Assembly: GCA_041654355.1 (NCBI GenBank)
Contig: JBAZDQ010000001.1
Span: forward strand, 124,001-188,000
From: DMER64 sp041654355
Lineage (GTDB): Bacteria > Bacteroidota > Bacteroidia > Bacteroidales > UBA932
Direction of reading: 5' to 3'
Length of the DNA: 64,000 bases
The first letter of the stretch is position 1; every line of letters begins with the position of its first letter. The notes under the pieces were generated by a model, which was given only the letters and a program-made list of their open reading frames with translations, searched no databases and was not told the DNA's origin. Of the stretch, positions 6,026 to 15,607 are shown one piece after another. A program made the position numbers and the translations under genes.

Positions 6026-7969
6026 TTACTTATACTTACGTTCTGTTACATCTATATAATTGAAAACCAGTGATTCTTTATGTAAGACTGGTTCCGCATC
6101 CGACCCTTTGTATTCCCAGGCTGCCACGTATTGAAACATTTTGTCGTTTCTAAGCGTTTCCCCGTCCTTTGTCTGGCTCTCAATGCGGAAATGTCCGCCG
6201 CAGGATTCTTCCCGGTGCAAAGCATCCTTTACAATCAAACCGGCCAGCAACAGGTAATCCTCCAGATGCAAAGCCTTTTCCAGCTCCTGATTGATTGTGT
6301 TTTCACTTCCTGGAATCCCGGTTTCCCTGAAAAACCGGCCGCGTATGTCTTCCAGAGCGGCAAACGTTTGGGCCAGACCTTCTGCGGATCTTACAATCCC
6401 TGCATGTTCCCACATCAATTTGCCGAGTTTCCGATGCAGATCGTCAACAGGCCTACGTCCCCTTATTTCCATCACGTTACGTATCCTTTGTTTTACATTT
6501 TCCGTGGCTTTTGCGAACTCCGGATGAGTCGGATCAGGGAGTGGCTCTTTAAGCCCTGAAGCAAGGAAATCCGGTAGGGTATATGGTAAAATGAAGAACC
6601 CGTCAGCCAGCCCCTGCATAAGGGCAGAGGCCCCCAGCCTGTTGGCACCATGATCACTGAAATTGGCTTCCCCTATGGCAAACAAACCCCTGATAGTTGT
6701 CATTAAGTTGTAATCCACCCACAAACCGCCCATAGTGTAATGCATAGCCGGAAAAATCTTCATGGGTTTTCTGTATGGGTTTTCATCCGTTATTTTTTCA
6801 TACATCTGGAAAAGATTTCCGTATTTTCGGTCAATGGACTCTTTCCCTTGTGTTTCAAAAGCCCTTTCAAAATCCAGGAATACGGCTTTTCCGGTTTTGT
6901 TGACTCCCAGGCCTGCATCGCAACGCTCTTTGGCAGCTCTTGATGCCACATCACGCGGGACAAGGTTCCCGTAAGCAGGGTACCTGCGTTCCAGGTAATA
7001 ATCCCTTTCATCTTCAGCTACTTCGGATGGCTTTAACGTTCCGTTCTGCAATTTTATAGCTATTGTTTTATCTTTGGGGACCCATATTCTCCCGTCGTTT
7101 CTAAGGGATTCGCTCATCAATGTCAGTTTGGACTGATGTGTCCCGTGAACCGGGATACATGTGGGATGAATCTGTACAAATCCCGGGTTGGCAAAATAAG
7201 CGCCCTTTTTCCAACATTGCACTAAGGCCGAGGCATTTGAGTTCATGCCGTTGGTGGAAAGAAAATAGACGTTCGCATATCCCCCGGTTGCCAGTACTAC
7301 GGCATGAGCAGGGTATTTTTCTATCCTGCCCGTAACCATATCCCGTGTGATGATCCCTTTGGCCTGTCCGTCAATGACTACAAGGTCCATCATCTGGTGG
7401 CGGCAGTGCACCGTTACATTTCCCAGGGCAACCTGCCGGTTCAAGGCTCCGTAGGCGGCAAGCAACAATTGCTGCCCGGTCTGTCCCCTGGCATAAAAGG
7501 TCCGGCTTACCTGTGATCCCCCGAAAGAACGGTTGTCCAGGTACCCCGCATAATCACGGGCAAAAGGCACGCCCAGCGCCACACAATGATCAATGATGGC
7601 GTTACTTACCTCGGCAAGTCGGAAAACATTAGCTTCGCGCGAGCGGAAATCGCCTCCTTTCAAGGTGTCCAGGAACAGCCGTTGTGCCGAATCGTTGTCG
7701 TTCCTGTAATTCTTGGCAGCATTAATACCGCCCTGCGCCGAGACGGAATGGGCTCTTCTGGGGGAATCTCCCATGCAAAAAACATTGACCCGGTACCCTT
7801 GTTCCCCGAGTGCGGCCGCAGCCGAGGCTCCTGCCAATCCGGTCCCTACCACAATGATATGCATCCGGCTCCTGTTGGCGGGGGAAACTGTTTTCAGACT
7901 TTCCTTGTGGAGCGTCCATTTTTGATCCAGCGGACCTTCAGGGATTTTTGCATTCAGAATTCCGGCCAT
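6026..7969 (-). CDS. sdhA: Fumarate reductase/succinate dehydrogenase flavoprotein subunit
   Basis: This is the FAD-containing catalytic subunit (647 residues), reducing fumarate in anaerobic respiration or oxidising succinate. The start was chosen at MAGILNAKIPEGPL, because IPEGPL is the conserved beginning of Bacteroides homologues; the frame is open 24 codons further. The FAD motif is VVGTGLAGASAA, HSVSAQGGINAA is the covalent-flavin region, and HPTCIPVHG and RYPAYGNLVPRDVASRA carry substrate-binding residues. A TATTTTTG box lies about 22 bases upstream on the same strand. In Bacteroides a cytochrome b subunit precedes this gene; here a divergent NamZ-like gene does. Confidence 0.96.
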   Translation of the reverse strand: MAGILNAKIPEGPLDQKWTLHKESLKTVSPANRSRMHIIVVGTGLAGASAAAALGEQGYRVNVFCMGDSPRRAHSVSAQGGINAAKNYRNDNDSAQRLFLDTLKGGDFRSREANVFRLAEVSNAIIDHCVALGVPFARDYAGYLDNRSFGGSQVSRTFYARGQTGQQLLLAAYGALNRQVALGNVTVHCRHQMMDLVVIDGQAKGIITRDMVTGRIEKYPAHAVVLATGGYANVYFLSTNGMNSNASALVQCWKKGAYFANPGFVQIHPTCIPVHGTHQSKLTLMSESLRNDGRIWVPKDKTIAIKLQNGTLKPSEVAEDERDYYLERRYPAYGNLVPRDVASRAAKERCDAGLGVNKTGKAVFLDFERAFETQGKESIDRKYGNLFQMYEKITDENPYRKPMKIFPAMHYTMGGLWVDYNLMTTIRGLFAIGEANFSDHGANRLGASALMQGLADGFFILPYTLPDFLASGLKEPLPDPTHPEFAKATENVKQRIRNVMEIRGRRPVDDLHRKLGKLMWEHAGIVRSAEGLAQTFAALEDIRGRFFRETGIPGSENTINQELEKALHLEDYLLLAGLIVKDALHREESCGGHFRIESQTKDGETLRNDKMFQYVAAWEYKGSDAEPVLHKESLVFNYIDVTERKYK

Positions 7970-7990
7970 CGTTTTTTCAGGTTTATTTGA

Positions 7991-7998
7991 CAAAAATA
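7991..7998 (-). promoter_or_regulatory. -7 box of sdhAB promoter
   Basis: On the minus strand this reads TATTTTTG, matching TAnnTTTG, with a predicted start near 7984 and a leader of about 15 bases. It also supports the shorter sdhA start, since the longer reading would begin upstream of the promoter. Confidence 0.45.
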
Positions 7999-8039
7999 CA
8001 AAACAATGATGAGATGCAATTTTTTCATAACTTAGACGC

Positions 8040-9230
8040 ATGAAACGTATATTTTACTTCGGAATTGCGGTGCTGGCCGTGATCTGTGTTTCCTGCAGCA
8101 ATACACAGGAAATGACACTTCTGAGAACAGGGGCTGAAAATACCGGGGCATACCTGTCCTTGTTACAGGGAAAACGTGTAGGCTTACTGACCAATCATAC
8201 TGCCCTTATAGATTCTACACATCTTGTAGACAGTCTTACAAGTCTTGGGGTGGATCTGAAAATGATTTTTGCTCCGGAACACGGTTTCCGGGGAAATGAA
8301 GACGCCGGCTCGCATATAGCTCATCAGACAGATCCGAAGACGGGTATACCCATTATATCTGTATACGGAGCGGGATTTATTCCGGCAGACAGCCTCATGC
8401 AGCAACTGGACGTTGCCCTGTTTGACATCCAGGATGTTGGCTTGCGGTTTTATACCTACCTTTCTTCCATGTATTATTTTATGGAAGCTTGTGCCCGGAA
8501 CAACGTTCCCCTCATAGTGCTGGACAGGCCCAATCCCAACGGAAATATAGTGTCCGGTCCTGTTTTAGACATGCAATACCGTTCTTTTGTGGGCGTGATC
8601 CCCATTCCGGTGGTTCACGGCATGACCCTGGGAGAACTTGCCGTTATGATTAATGGAGAATTTTGGCTTGAAGACAGCCTGCAGGCGCAGCTTACGGTTA
8701 TTCCCTGCCTGAATTACACACATCAAACCCTTTATGAACTGCCGGTGAAGCCGTCACCAAATTTACCCAATAACCGGTCTGTTTACCTTTATCCTTCCAT
8801 ATGTCCTTTTGAGGGCACCCGTGTAAGCCTGGGGCGGGGAACCGTGTTTCCATTCCAGGTATACGGACATCCCCTAATGACCGGATATGATTTTTCTTTT
8901 ACCCCACAACCGGTTCCCGGAGCTCAAAACCCTCCGCAAAAAGGGAATCTTTGCTATGGGGTGGACCTGCGCGTTTCTCCTTCAGATGATATTATCAGGG
9001 CCAACGGATTCAACCTTGAATATGTTATTGATGCGTACCGTAACCTGGACGAAAATTCGGACATGGGTGATGCATTTTTCACTAACTATTTTGATACACT
9101 TGTTGGGGTGGATTACATACGGGAAATGATCATCCAGGGTAAGGAGGCCGCTCAGATAGCCGAACGTTGGCAGGAAGATCTGGAAGCATTTAAAACAAAA
9201 CGTAAGAATTATTTAATATATCCCCAATAA
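8040..9230 (+). CDS. DUF1343 lipoprotein, NamZ-like exo-beta-N-acetylmuramidase
   Basis: Members of the DUF1343/YbbC family include NamZ, which releases MurNAc from the non-reducing end of peptidoglycan glycans (GH171). This 396-residue protein has a lipoprotein signal (VISVSC-type, here CVSCSN at about 17-22). The family signatures follow: GKRVGLLTNHTA, FAPEHGFRG, DIQDVGLRFYTY, LDRPNPNG and GTRVSLGRGT. It is probably anchored facing the periplasm. It leads a co-directional run: DUF4251 follows after one base and a GH20 hexosaminidase after that, which suits stepwise breakdown of GlcNAc-MurNAc chains. The enzymatic role is inferred from the family. Confidence 0.85.
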   Translation: MKRIFYFGIAVLAVICVSCSNTQEMTLLRTGAENTGAYLSLLQGKRVGLLTNHTALIDSTHLVDSLTSLGVDLKMIFAPEHGFRGNEDAGSHIAHQTDPKTGIPIISVYGAGFIPADSLMQQLDVALFDIQDVGLRFYTYLSSMYYFMEACARNNVPLIVLDRPNPNGNIVSGPVLDMQYRSFVGVIPIPVVHGMTLGELAVMINGEFWLEDSLQAQLTVIPCLNYTHQTLYELPVKPSPNLPNNRSVYLYPSICPFEGTRVSLGRGTVFPFQVYGHPLMTGYDFSFTPQPVPGAQNPPQKGNLCYGVDLRVSPSDDIIRANGFNLEYVIDAYRNLDENSDMGDAFFTNYFDTLVGVDYIREMIIQGKEAAQIAERWQEDLEAFKTKRKNYLIYPQ

Positions 9231-9231
9231 T

Positions 9232-9729
9232 ATGAAACGTCTGGTTTTTTTATCATTGATTATGTTCTTCCTTATTCCGGGAAGTATGACAGCCCAGACA
9301 CGCAAGGAAGAAAAAGCAGCGCGCAAAGCGGCTCAGGAACAACAGGTTTGTGACCTTGTAGAGAGTGGCTCGTATGCTATCTCTTTTGATCGGGCCAATC
9401 CGGCCCGGGGAATGTCCCGGACTTTATCCCCGGATTATGAAATGAAGTTTGAAAACAACCGGGTAACCACTTACCTGCCGTATTTTGGAAGAGCCCATAC
9501 AGCCCCCATGGATCCCACAAAACTGGCCATTGAGCTTACTGATCAGGAAATTGAAGTTACAACAGAAAAAGACCCAAAAAAAGGATATTCACTTACCTTC
9601 TCTGCAAAAACCCAAACGAATGAGAACATCACTTTTTACCTGAAGATCACCTACAGCGGCATGGCGACCCTATCTATTAACAGCAGTACCCGGGAACCGA
9701 TTTCTTACCTGGGAAATCTAAAAATGTAA
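9232..9729 (+). CDS. DUF4251 domain protein
   Basis: This 165-residue exported protein has a signal peptide ending in MTAQ (about residues 1-22), then a charged stretch RKEEKAARKAAQEQQ and a beta-rich domain with LSPDYEMKFENNRVTTYLPYFGRA, characteristic of DUF4251. The family is found in Bacteroidetes and has no known function. It sits one base after the NamZ-like gene and nine bases before the GH20 gene, so all three are probably co-transcribed. It has no catalytic motif that can be recognised. Confidence 0.85.
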   Translation: MKRLVFLSLIMFFLIPGSMTAQTRKEEKAARKAAQEQQVCDLVESGSYAISFDRANPARGMSRTLSPDYEMKFENNRVTTYLPYFGRAHTAPMDPTKLAIELTDQEIEVTTEKDPKKGYSLTFSAKTQTNENITFYLKITYSGMATLSINSSTREPISYLGNLKM

Positions 9730-9737
9730 TTATATAT

Positions 9738-11939
9738 ATGACCACATTATTTGCTTTTATCATGACATCCCTGGTTCATCTGATTCCTGCACCTGTAAGC
9801 ATGGAGTCCGGGGATGGGGTTTTTACTCTGAATGACCAAACACAATTGTTCCTGTCCAAAGAGGCTGCCATGGCTTATGGAGCCGCTTTATATTTTACGG
9901 AAACCGTGAAGCCGTCCATGGGCATTGATCCTGCTTTTTCAAAAAGCCGGCCGGATGGAAATGCCATACTTTTTTTACCGGACAAATCCCTTCCCGCTGA
10001 AGGTTATACACTTTCCGTTACCAACCTGTTTATTGAAATAAAGGCCGCAGATGATGCCGGTTTTTTCTACGGTATACAGACATTATTGCAACTCTTGCCC
10101 CCATATGTTTATCAACCGGTATACAAACCCGATCAGTATACACCATCCCTGACAGCAGCTGTTCCTTGTGTCTTAATTAATGATTATCCCGCTTATCAGC
10201 ACAGGGGAATGATGCTGGATGTAAGCCGCCAGTTTTACACCGTTGAATACATTAAGCGTTTTATAGACCGGATGGCCTTTCACAAACTCAACCGATTTCA
10301 CTGGCACCTTGCAGACGATACCGGATGGCGCATTGAGATCAAAAAATACCCTTTTCTTACCAGTAAAGGGGCCTGGAGGGGACCTGAAGAGGTACTTCCC
10401 ACTACTTACGGACATGCCGGCGAACGTTACGGCGGTTATTACACCCGGGAAGATATACGCGAAATAGTGGCCTATGCGGCGGCACGTCATGTTGAGATCA
10501 TTCCGGAAATTGACCTTCCCGGACATTCCAAGGCCGCTATCGCCAGCTATCCGGATATCCTTTGCGATCTGACAGGGGAAGTGGAACTGAGCATACAGGG
10601 AGTCAGCAATAACGTATGGTGTGCTTCGTATGAAAAGAATTATCAAATGCTTGAAGACATTGTCCGGGAAATGGTACAACTGTTTCCTTCCCAATATTTT
10701 CATATTGGCGGAGACGAAGTAGTTACCAGTCAGTGGGCCAGTTGTACCCGTTGCAAAGCCTTCATGCGTGAACACAATATGGAAGATCCCATAGAAATGC
10801 AATCGTATTTTGTACAACGCATGCAGCAAATCCTCAATAAATTCGGGAAAACGCTGGTAGGGTGGAACGAAATTATGGAAGGAGGAGAACTGGATCGTGA
10901 AAAGACAGTTGTTCATGCCTGGCAAGGTGCGAATAAGATCAAAGAAGCAGCGGCTGCCGGATACCGCGTTATAGCCCAACCGGCCCAGTATTGCTACCTG
11001 GACATGAAACATACGCCACAGGAACGGGGTATGACATGGGCGGCAATATTTGATGTTGACAAAGTCTATTCCTTTGATCCCATTGAAACTGCAGGCCTGG
11101 ACCAGGCAGAAGCTTCCAGGGTCCTGGGTGTTCAGGGAGGATTGTGGTCGGAATTAATGAATATGCCTCCCAATATAGCCGAATACCAGGTATATCCTCG
11201 CTTATGCGCTATTGCCGAGGTAGCATGGAGTCCCCGTGAAAATAAAAACTGGGAAAATTTCAACACCCGGCTCAGTCAGACGCATTTTGACAGGCTTTAT
11301 TTTATGGGTATTCGTTTTAGAATTGCACCCCCAAAAGCTGATTATGTCAACGGATACCTTTGTGTAACTCACCAGTACTCCTGGATGGTTATACGCTATA
11401 CATGCGACGGATCCCTGCCCGGTCCCAGGTCCCAGCTATACAACGGTCCAATAAAAACCGATCATCCTGAACCTTACCGTTTTGCAGCATTTTTCAGGGA
11501 TGATATCCGCAGTGAGGTCACCCTGGCAAACCTACCTTACGACCGCTACCAGAAACCGGTAACTGAGGTTACCGGGAACGTGGAAACACATCCGCGTACC
11601 CCTTTGTCCGTTTTGGGAGACAATAATCCGTCTTCTTATGTCAGCTGTTTCGGGCCTTTGAAAGAAGGTCAGTATTTGCTGTTTACATTTGAAAAGCCAG
11701 TAACAACCCCGGGAATCATGGTCCAAACCGGCTTGCCCGGCGTAGATATTGACATCGTTGATTTTGCCCGTGTGGAATATTCCCCGGACGGAACACATTT
11801 TTCAAAAGCAGCCTGCCTTTGGGAAAACGGAGGATGCCGTTTTGTTCCGGGACAACCGGTTAAGGTGGTAAAAGTCTTGTTTGACAACAGGAACCAACCC
11901 CTGACCTACTATTTGCAAGATCTTCTCATAGAAAAATAA
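9738..11939 (+). CDS. Beta-N-acetylhexosaminidase, GH20
   Basis: This enzyme removes terminal GlcNAc/GalNAc by substrate-assisted catalysis. The 733-residue protein has a short hydrophobic signal, a GH20b N-terminal domain (about 15-140) and the catalytic barrel (about 145-490). The barrel contains MMLDVSRQFY, FHWHLADDTGWR, EIDLPGHSKA and the Asp-Glu pair in FHIGGDEV. A chitobiase-type C-terminal domain follows (about 530-600, VIRYTCDGSLPGPRS), then a discoidin-like F5/8 type C domain to the end. Its place after a NamZ-like enzyme points to peptidoglycan sugar salvage, but host-glycan hydrolysis is equally known for GH20 in this group. Confidence 0.93.
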   Translation: MTTLFAFIMTSLVHLIPAPVSMESGDGVFTLNDQTQLFLSKEAAMAYGAALYFTETVKPSMGIDPAFSKSRPDGNAILFLPDKSLPAEGYTLSVTNLFIEIKAADDAGFFYGIQTLLQLLPPYVYQPVYKPDQYTPSLTAAVPCVLINDYPAYQHRGMMLDVSRQFYTVEYIKRFIDRMAFHKLNRFHWHLADDTGWRIEIKKYPFLTSKGAWRGPEEVLPTTYGHAGERYGGYYTREDIREIVAYAAARHVEIIPEIDLPGHSKAAIASYPDILCDLTGEVELSIQGVSNNVWCASYEKNYQMLEDIVREMVQLFPSQYFHIGGDEVVTSQWASCTRCKAFMREHNMEDPIEMQSYFVQRMQQILNKFGKTLVGWNEIMEGGELDREKTVVHAWQGANKIKEAAAAGYRVIAQPAQYCYLDMKHTPQERGMTWAAIFDVDKVYSFDPIETAGLDQAEASRVLGVQGGLWSELMNMPPNIAEYQVYPRLCAIAEVAWSPRENKNWENFNTRLSQTHFDRLYFMGIRFRIAPPKADYVNGYLCVTHQYSWMVIRYTCDGSLPGPRSQLYNGPIKTDHPEPYRFAAFFRDDIRSEVTLANLPYDRYQKPVTEVTGNVETHPRTPLSVLGDNNPSSYVSCFGPLKEGQYLLFTFEKPVTTPGIMVQTGLPGVDIDIVDFARVEYSPDGTHFSKAACLWENGGCRFVPGQPVKVVKVLFDNRNQPLTYYLQDLLIEK

Positions 11940-11943
11940 ACCT

Positions 11944-13353
11944 ATGGATATTCTGCGTTTTTACCTGAACGGCAATCTTCGGGAAATTGATTTTTCCGCC
12001 AAAGGCAGTCCGTCTCTTTCCTGTTCGGTTTTACACTACTTGCGCACGTATGAAAAACTTACCGGAACCAAGGAAGTATGCGGCAGGGGAGACTGCGGGG
12101 CCTGCACCGTTATTCTGGCCTGTAAAGACGCTGTTACCGGCCGGGAAAAAAGGATTTCCTTGGATTCCTGTCTTATGCGCCTTCCCCGGTTACACGGGAA
12201 GCATCTGCTGACCATAGAAGCCCTGGATAAATACATGGATACACGCGCGGTAAAAGAAGCCTTTTTGAGGGAAAGGGCCAGCCAGTGCGGTTTTTGTTCT
12301 CCCGGCATGGTTCTTTCCACCTATATTCACGTTAAAAATCAACTTCCTTTTAACAGGGAAGATATTCAGCGTTCTTTGTCCGGAAATTTATGCCGGTGCA
12401 CGGGTTACCAGGCAATTATGGATGCGGCGTTATCTCTGGAAAAATTTCCGGAACCTCCCGGAAAACATGAACTTCCTCTGTCTTTCCCGGAACCTGAAAG
12501 CAAAATGCTGCTCTTTAAACAGGATAACCTGGTTTATATTATACCCTCTTCCCTACAGGAATTGTACCGGGCACGCAAAACGTGGCCCGAGGCCCGTATA
12601 GCAGCCGGATTTACCGGTTCCTGCATGGACTATGAGGGGTCGGTCATAGATATCTCAAGTATCCCCGAATTGACACAGGTTAATGTTACGGATTCACATA
12701 TCACCCTGGGGGCCGCATGTACCTTTGAAACCATGAAAAAGGAAATGGGCACTTTTTTTCCTTACATGATGCCTTACCTGGACGAGTTTGCTTCACTGCA
12801 GGTTCGGAATCAGGCCTCCCTGGGTGGAAATATTGCCGACGGATCTCCGGTGGGAGATACCATGCCTTTGTGTTTGGCACATGATGCTGTCTGCCTTGTA
12901 ATTGGTCCCCGGGGAACCCACCGTATTGAAGCTCGTCGTTTTACAACAGGATACCGGCAGGTTGCCCTTAAACCCGGTGAATTGCTCCTGGCCGTGGAAT
13001 TTCCCCGTCCTGAAGAAGACGCTTTTTACTTTGCCCACAAACAGGCACGGCGCAGAAACATGGATATCAGTTCGGTTTCTTTTGCAGCCCGCGTAAATTT
13101 TAAAGGAAAAACCTGCCGGGATATCCGGCTGGCGTACGGAGGTATGGCAGCCGTACCGGCACGGGCCCTGAATGCCGAACGGTTTTTAAAAGGAAAAGGT
13201 TTTTCCCTGAATAACTGCCGTAAAGCCGCCGCCCTGCTTGAAAAAGATTTTACTCCCTTGTCAGATGTCAGGGGAAGCGCATCATACCGCATGAATGTCG
13301 CTAAAAATATGCTATTGTTGCTTTATGAATCATACCAAGGTAACCATGACTGA
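11944..13353 (+). CDS. xdhA: Molybdenum hydroxylase (xanthine dehydrogenase family), [2Fe-2S]/FAD subunit
   Basis: This electron-transfer subunit has 469 residues. The plant-type [2Fe-2S] domain contains CGRGDCGACTV (about 44-54), and the second [2Fe-2S] domain contains CGFCSPGM and NLCRCTGYQ (about 118-160). An FAD domain follows (about 190-360) with QVRNQASLGGNIADGSPVGD, ending in a CO-dehydrogenase-flavoprotein-like C-terminal domain. The first FAD loop, usually VGG(N/T)TE, reads AAGFTGS. The gene starts four bases after the GH20 stop and overlaps the large subunit by 8 bases. The split into two chains resembles the XdhA/XdhB arrangement of Rhodobacter. Confidence 0.92.
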   Translation: MDILRFYLNGNLREIDFSAKGSPSLSCSVLHYLRTYEKLTGTKEVCGRGDCGACTVILACKDAVTGREKRISLDSCLMRLPRLHGKHLLTIEALDKYMDTRAVKEAFLRERASQCGFCSPGMVLSTYIHVKNQLPFNREDIQRSLSGNLCRCTGYQAIMDAALSLEKFPEPPGKHELPLSFPEPESKMLLFKQDNLVYIIPSSLQELYRARKTWPEARIAAGFTGSCMDYEGSVIDISSIPELTQVNVTDSHITLGAACTFETMKKEMGTFFPYMMPYLDEFASLQVRNQASLGGNIADGSPVGDTMPLCLAHDAVCLVIGPRGTHRIEARRFTTGYRQVALKPGELLLAVEFPRPEEDAFYFAHKQARRRNMDISSVSFAARVNFKGKTCRDIRLAYGGMAAVPARALNAERFLKGKGFSLNNCRKAAALLEKDFTPLSDVRGSASYRMNVAKNMLLLLYESYQGNHD

Positions 13354-15607
13354 ACCGGATTTTATTCAATACAGGGAAGCAGCGCACCTTTCGGGTGAAA
13401 CCCGGTATCTTCCGGATATGGAACTTTACAGGGGATCACTTACCGGGTATGCTGTATCTTCTCCTCATGCCAAAGCCCGCCTGGAATACCTGGATGTTTC
13501 ACTTGCCCGGTCTTCTGTAGGTGTGGCTGCTGTTCTTACGGCCCGGGATATACCGGGCCCCAATACCATGGCTCCTGTAATTGATGATGAACCCTGTCTT
13601 TTGCCGGAAGGAGGAACTTGCGGTTATATGGGACAGGTTGTCTGCATTATAGCAGCAGATACATTGGAAAATGCAAAAAAAGCCGCTTCACTTATTGAGT
13701 GGGCATGGGAAGTCCTGGATCCTGTGGTGACGGTAGAGGAGGCTATGAAAAATGAAGATTTTCTTTTCAATCCCTTGCGGCTTAAACGGGGAGATCCGGC
13801 ACGTGAAATGGAAAATGCCCCTTTTAGAAAAAAGGGATCTCTGGAGGCCGGTGGACAAGAACATTATTACTTTGAAACCCAGGCTGCTTATGCTGTTCCT
13901 TTGCACCAGGGTGGTTTGCTTATACGCTCATCAACACAAAATCCCACTGACAACCAGCGGTTTGTAGCCTCAATACTTGGGTTGAAGGCTTCTGATGTTG
14001 AAGTTCAGGTGGGATGTTTGGGAGGCGGATTCGGAGGAAAGCAGGCACAAGCTACCTGGCCGGTTGCCTGGTCGGCACTTTTGGCCTGGAAAACAAAAAG
14101 ACCCGTTCTTTTTATCCTGGAAAGGGATCAGGATTTCCGTCTAACAGGAAAGCGTCATCCTTTTAAAGCCGGCTGGGAAGTGGGTTTTGACCATCAGGGA
14201 GGTATTCGGGCCCTGGAAATATCCATGGCTTACGATTGCGGCTGGTGCAATGATGTATCCATAGCGGTATTGCATCATTGTCTTTTCCATATGGACGGGG
14301 CTTATTACATCCCTCATATGGAAAGCGTACTTTACGGGTGCAGGACAAATAAACCCAGCAATACGGCTTTTAGAGGCTTTGGGGTTCCCCAGGCTATTTC
14401 CGTGATCGAATCTGTTATTACCCAGATTGCACAAACACTGGGTAAAGATCCGGCAAATGTACGTTGGAAAAATTACTACGGAATTCGGAAAAATAACCGC
14501 ACTCCCTGCAATATGCTGGTAGAGCATAACATTTTACGGTCGGCGCACCGTCAGATTGTAAACAAAAGTGATTATTTTGGACTGCGAAAAAAGATCAACG
14601 CTTTCAACAAAAAACACAATTTCGCTAAACAGGGACTGGCCATGGTTCCCGGTAAATTTGGCATTTCATTTAATGAATCATTTTTCAACCAGGCCGGTGC
14701 GCTAATTAATATTTATCGCGACGGTTCGGTCCTGATCCATCATCCCGGAACGGAAATGGGGCAGGGATTGCATGATAAAATGAGAACCGTTGTTCATCGT
14801 GAACTGGGCGTTTCTACAGAATCAATAAAGGTTGCCGATACTTCAACTTCCGTCATCCCTAATACAACTTCTACGGCAGCTTCCACAGGTACCGATTTTT
14901 CCGGAGCCGCATTAAAAGATGCCTGTGATAAATTAAAAAAACGACTCAATCCAATAGCTTTAAAAATGATGGGCGTGGAAAAAGGGAATGTGGTATGGGA
15001 AAACAATACGGTATCCTGCAAAGAAGCCAAAACCAGTGTTCCTTTTAAAGAACTGGTATTCCATTCCTACATGATACTGGAATCTTTAAGCGAAAAAGGG
15101 TTCTATAAAAGAGAAAACATAGGATTTAACCTGGAAACCATGACCGGTCGTCCTTACTGGTATTATGTAATGGGAACTTCCGTGGCACATGTGGAACTGA
15201 ATTTGCTTACCGGTCAGTTTCGCATCCTGGATATGTGGATATTGCATGATTGCGGGGAGCCTGTGGATAAAGGAATAGACATGGGTCAGATACACGGAGC
15301 ATTTATGCAAGGTCTTGGCTGGTGTACCCTGGAAAAATTGGTAACCGGAAAAAACGGCAGGCTTGAAACGGATTCTCTGGATAATTACAAAATTCCCGGA
15401 ATATATGAATTGCCGGATAATTTCCATATTGAATTATTTCAGGGAAATCCGGAACCCCTCAATATACATAATACAAGGGCAATAGGGGAGCCCCCTTTAA
15501 TATATGCACTATCCGTATGGTTGGCCCTTCAGGATGCCAGAGGAACAACACTTCCTATTCCGGCTACCAGAGAAGAATTAATAAAACCTTTATACCATGA
15601 AGAATAA
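13346..15607 (+). CDS. xdhB: Molybdenum hydroxylase (xanthine dehydrogenase family), molybdopterin subunit
   Basis: This Moco-binding catalytic subunit has about 753 residues. The start is uncertain: ATG 13346 (8-base overlap with the small subunit) is preferred over 13325 and 13295. Moco and active-site motifs are present: GGGFGGKQ, NTAFRGFGVPQ, GTEMGQGLHDKM, and the base-catalyst Glu in GEPPL near the C-terminus. The protein aligns well with animal and proteobacterial XDH (KFGISFNESFFNQAGAL). However, the residue matching bovine Glu802 is Gln (GGKQ instead of GGKE), and the one matching Arg880 is His (HHCLFHMD instead of ERALFHMD). Xanthine may therefore not be the substrate. Confidence 0.9.
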   Translation: MTEPDFIQYREAAHLSGETRYLPDMELYRGSLTGYAVSSPHAKARLEYLDVSLARSSVGVAAVLTARDIPGPNTMAPVIDDEPCLLPEGGTCGYMGQVVCIIAADTLENAKKAASLIEWAWEVLDPVVTVEEAMKNEDFLFNPLRLKRGDPAREMENAPFRKKGSLEAGGQEHYYFETQAAYAVPLHQGGLLIRSSTQNPTDNQRFVASILGLKASDVEVQVGCLGGGFGGKQAQATWPVAWSALLAWKTKRPVLFILERDQDFRLTGKRHPFKAGWEVGFDHQGGIRALEISMAYDCGWCNDVSIAVLHHCLFHMDGAYYIPHMESVLYGCRTNKPSNTAFRGFGVPQAISVIESVITQIAQTLGKDPANVRWKNYYGIRKNNRTPCNMLVEHNILRSAHRQIVNKSDYFGLRKKINAFNKKHNFAKQGLAMVPGKFGISFNESFFNQAGALINIYRDGSVLIHHPGTEMGQGLHDKMRTVVHRELGVSTESIKVADTSTSVIPNTTSTAASTGTDFSGAALKDACDKLKKRLNPIALKMMGVEKGNVVWENNTVSCKEAKTSVPFKELVFHSYMILESLSEKGFYKRENIGFNLETMTGRPYWYYVMGTSVAHVELNLLTGQFRILDMWILHDCGEPVDKGIDMGQIHGAFMQGLGWCTLEKLVTGKNGRLETDSLDNYKIPGIYELPDNFHIELFQGNPEPLNIHNTRAIGEPPLIYALSVWLALQDARGTTLPIPATREELIKPLYHEE

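Noticed and set aside
10173..11012. 279-codon minus-strand frame in the GH20 gene
   Set aside because: It lies wholly antisense to the catalytic domain with HIGGDE; its translation shows no family and no promoter.
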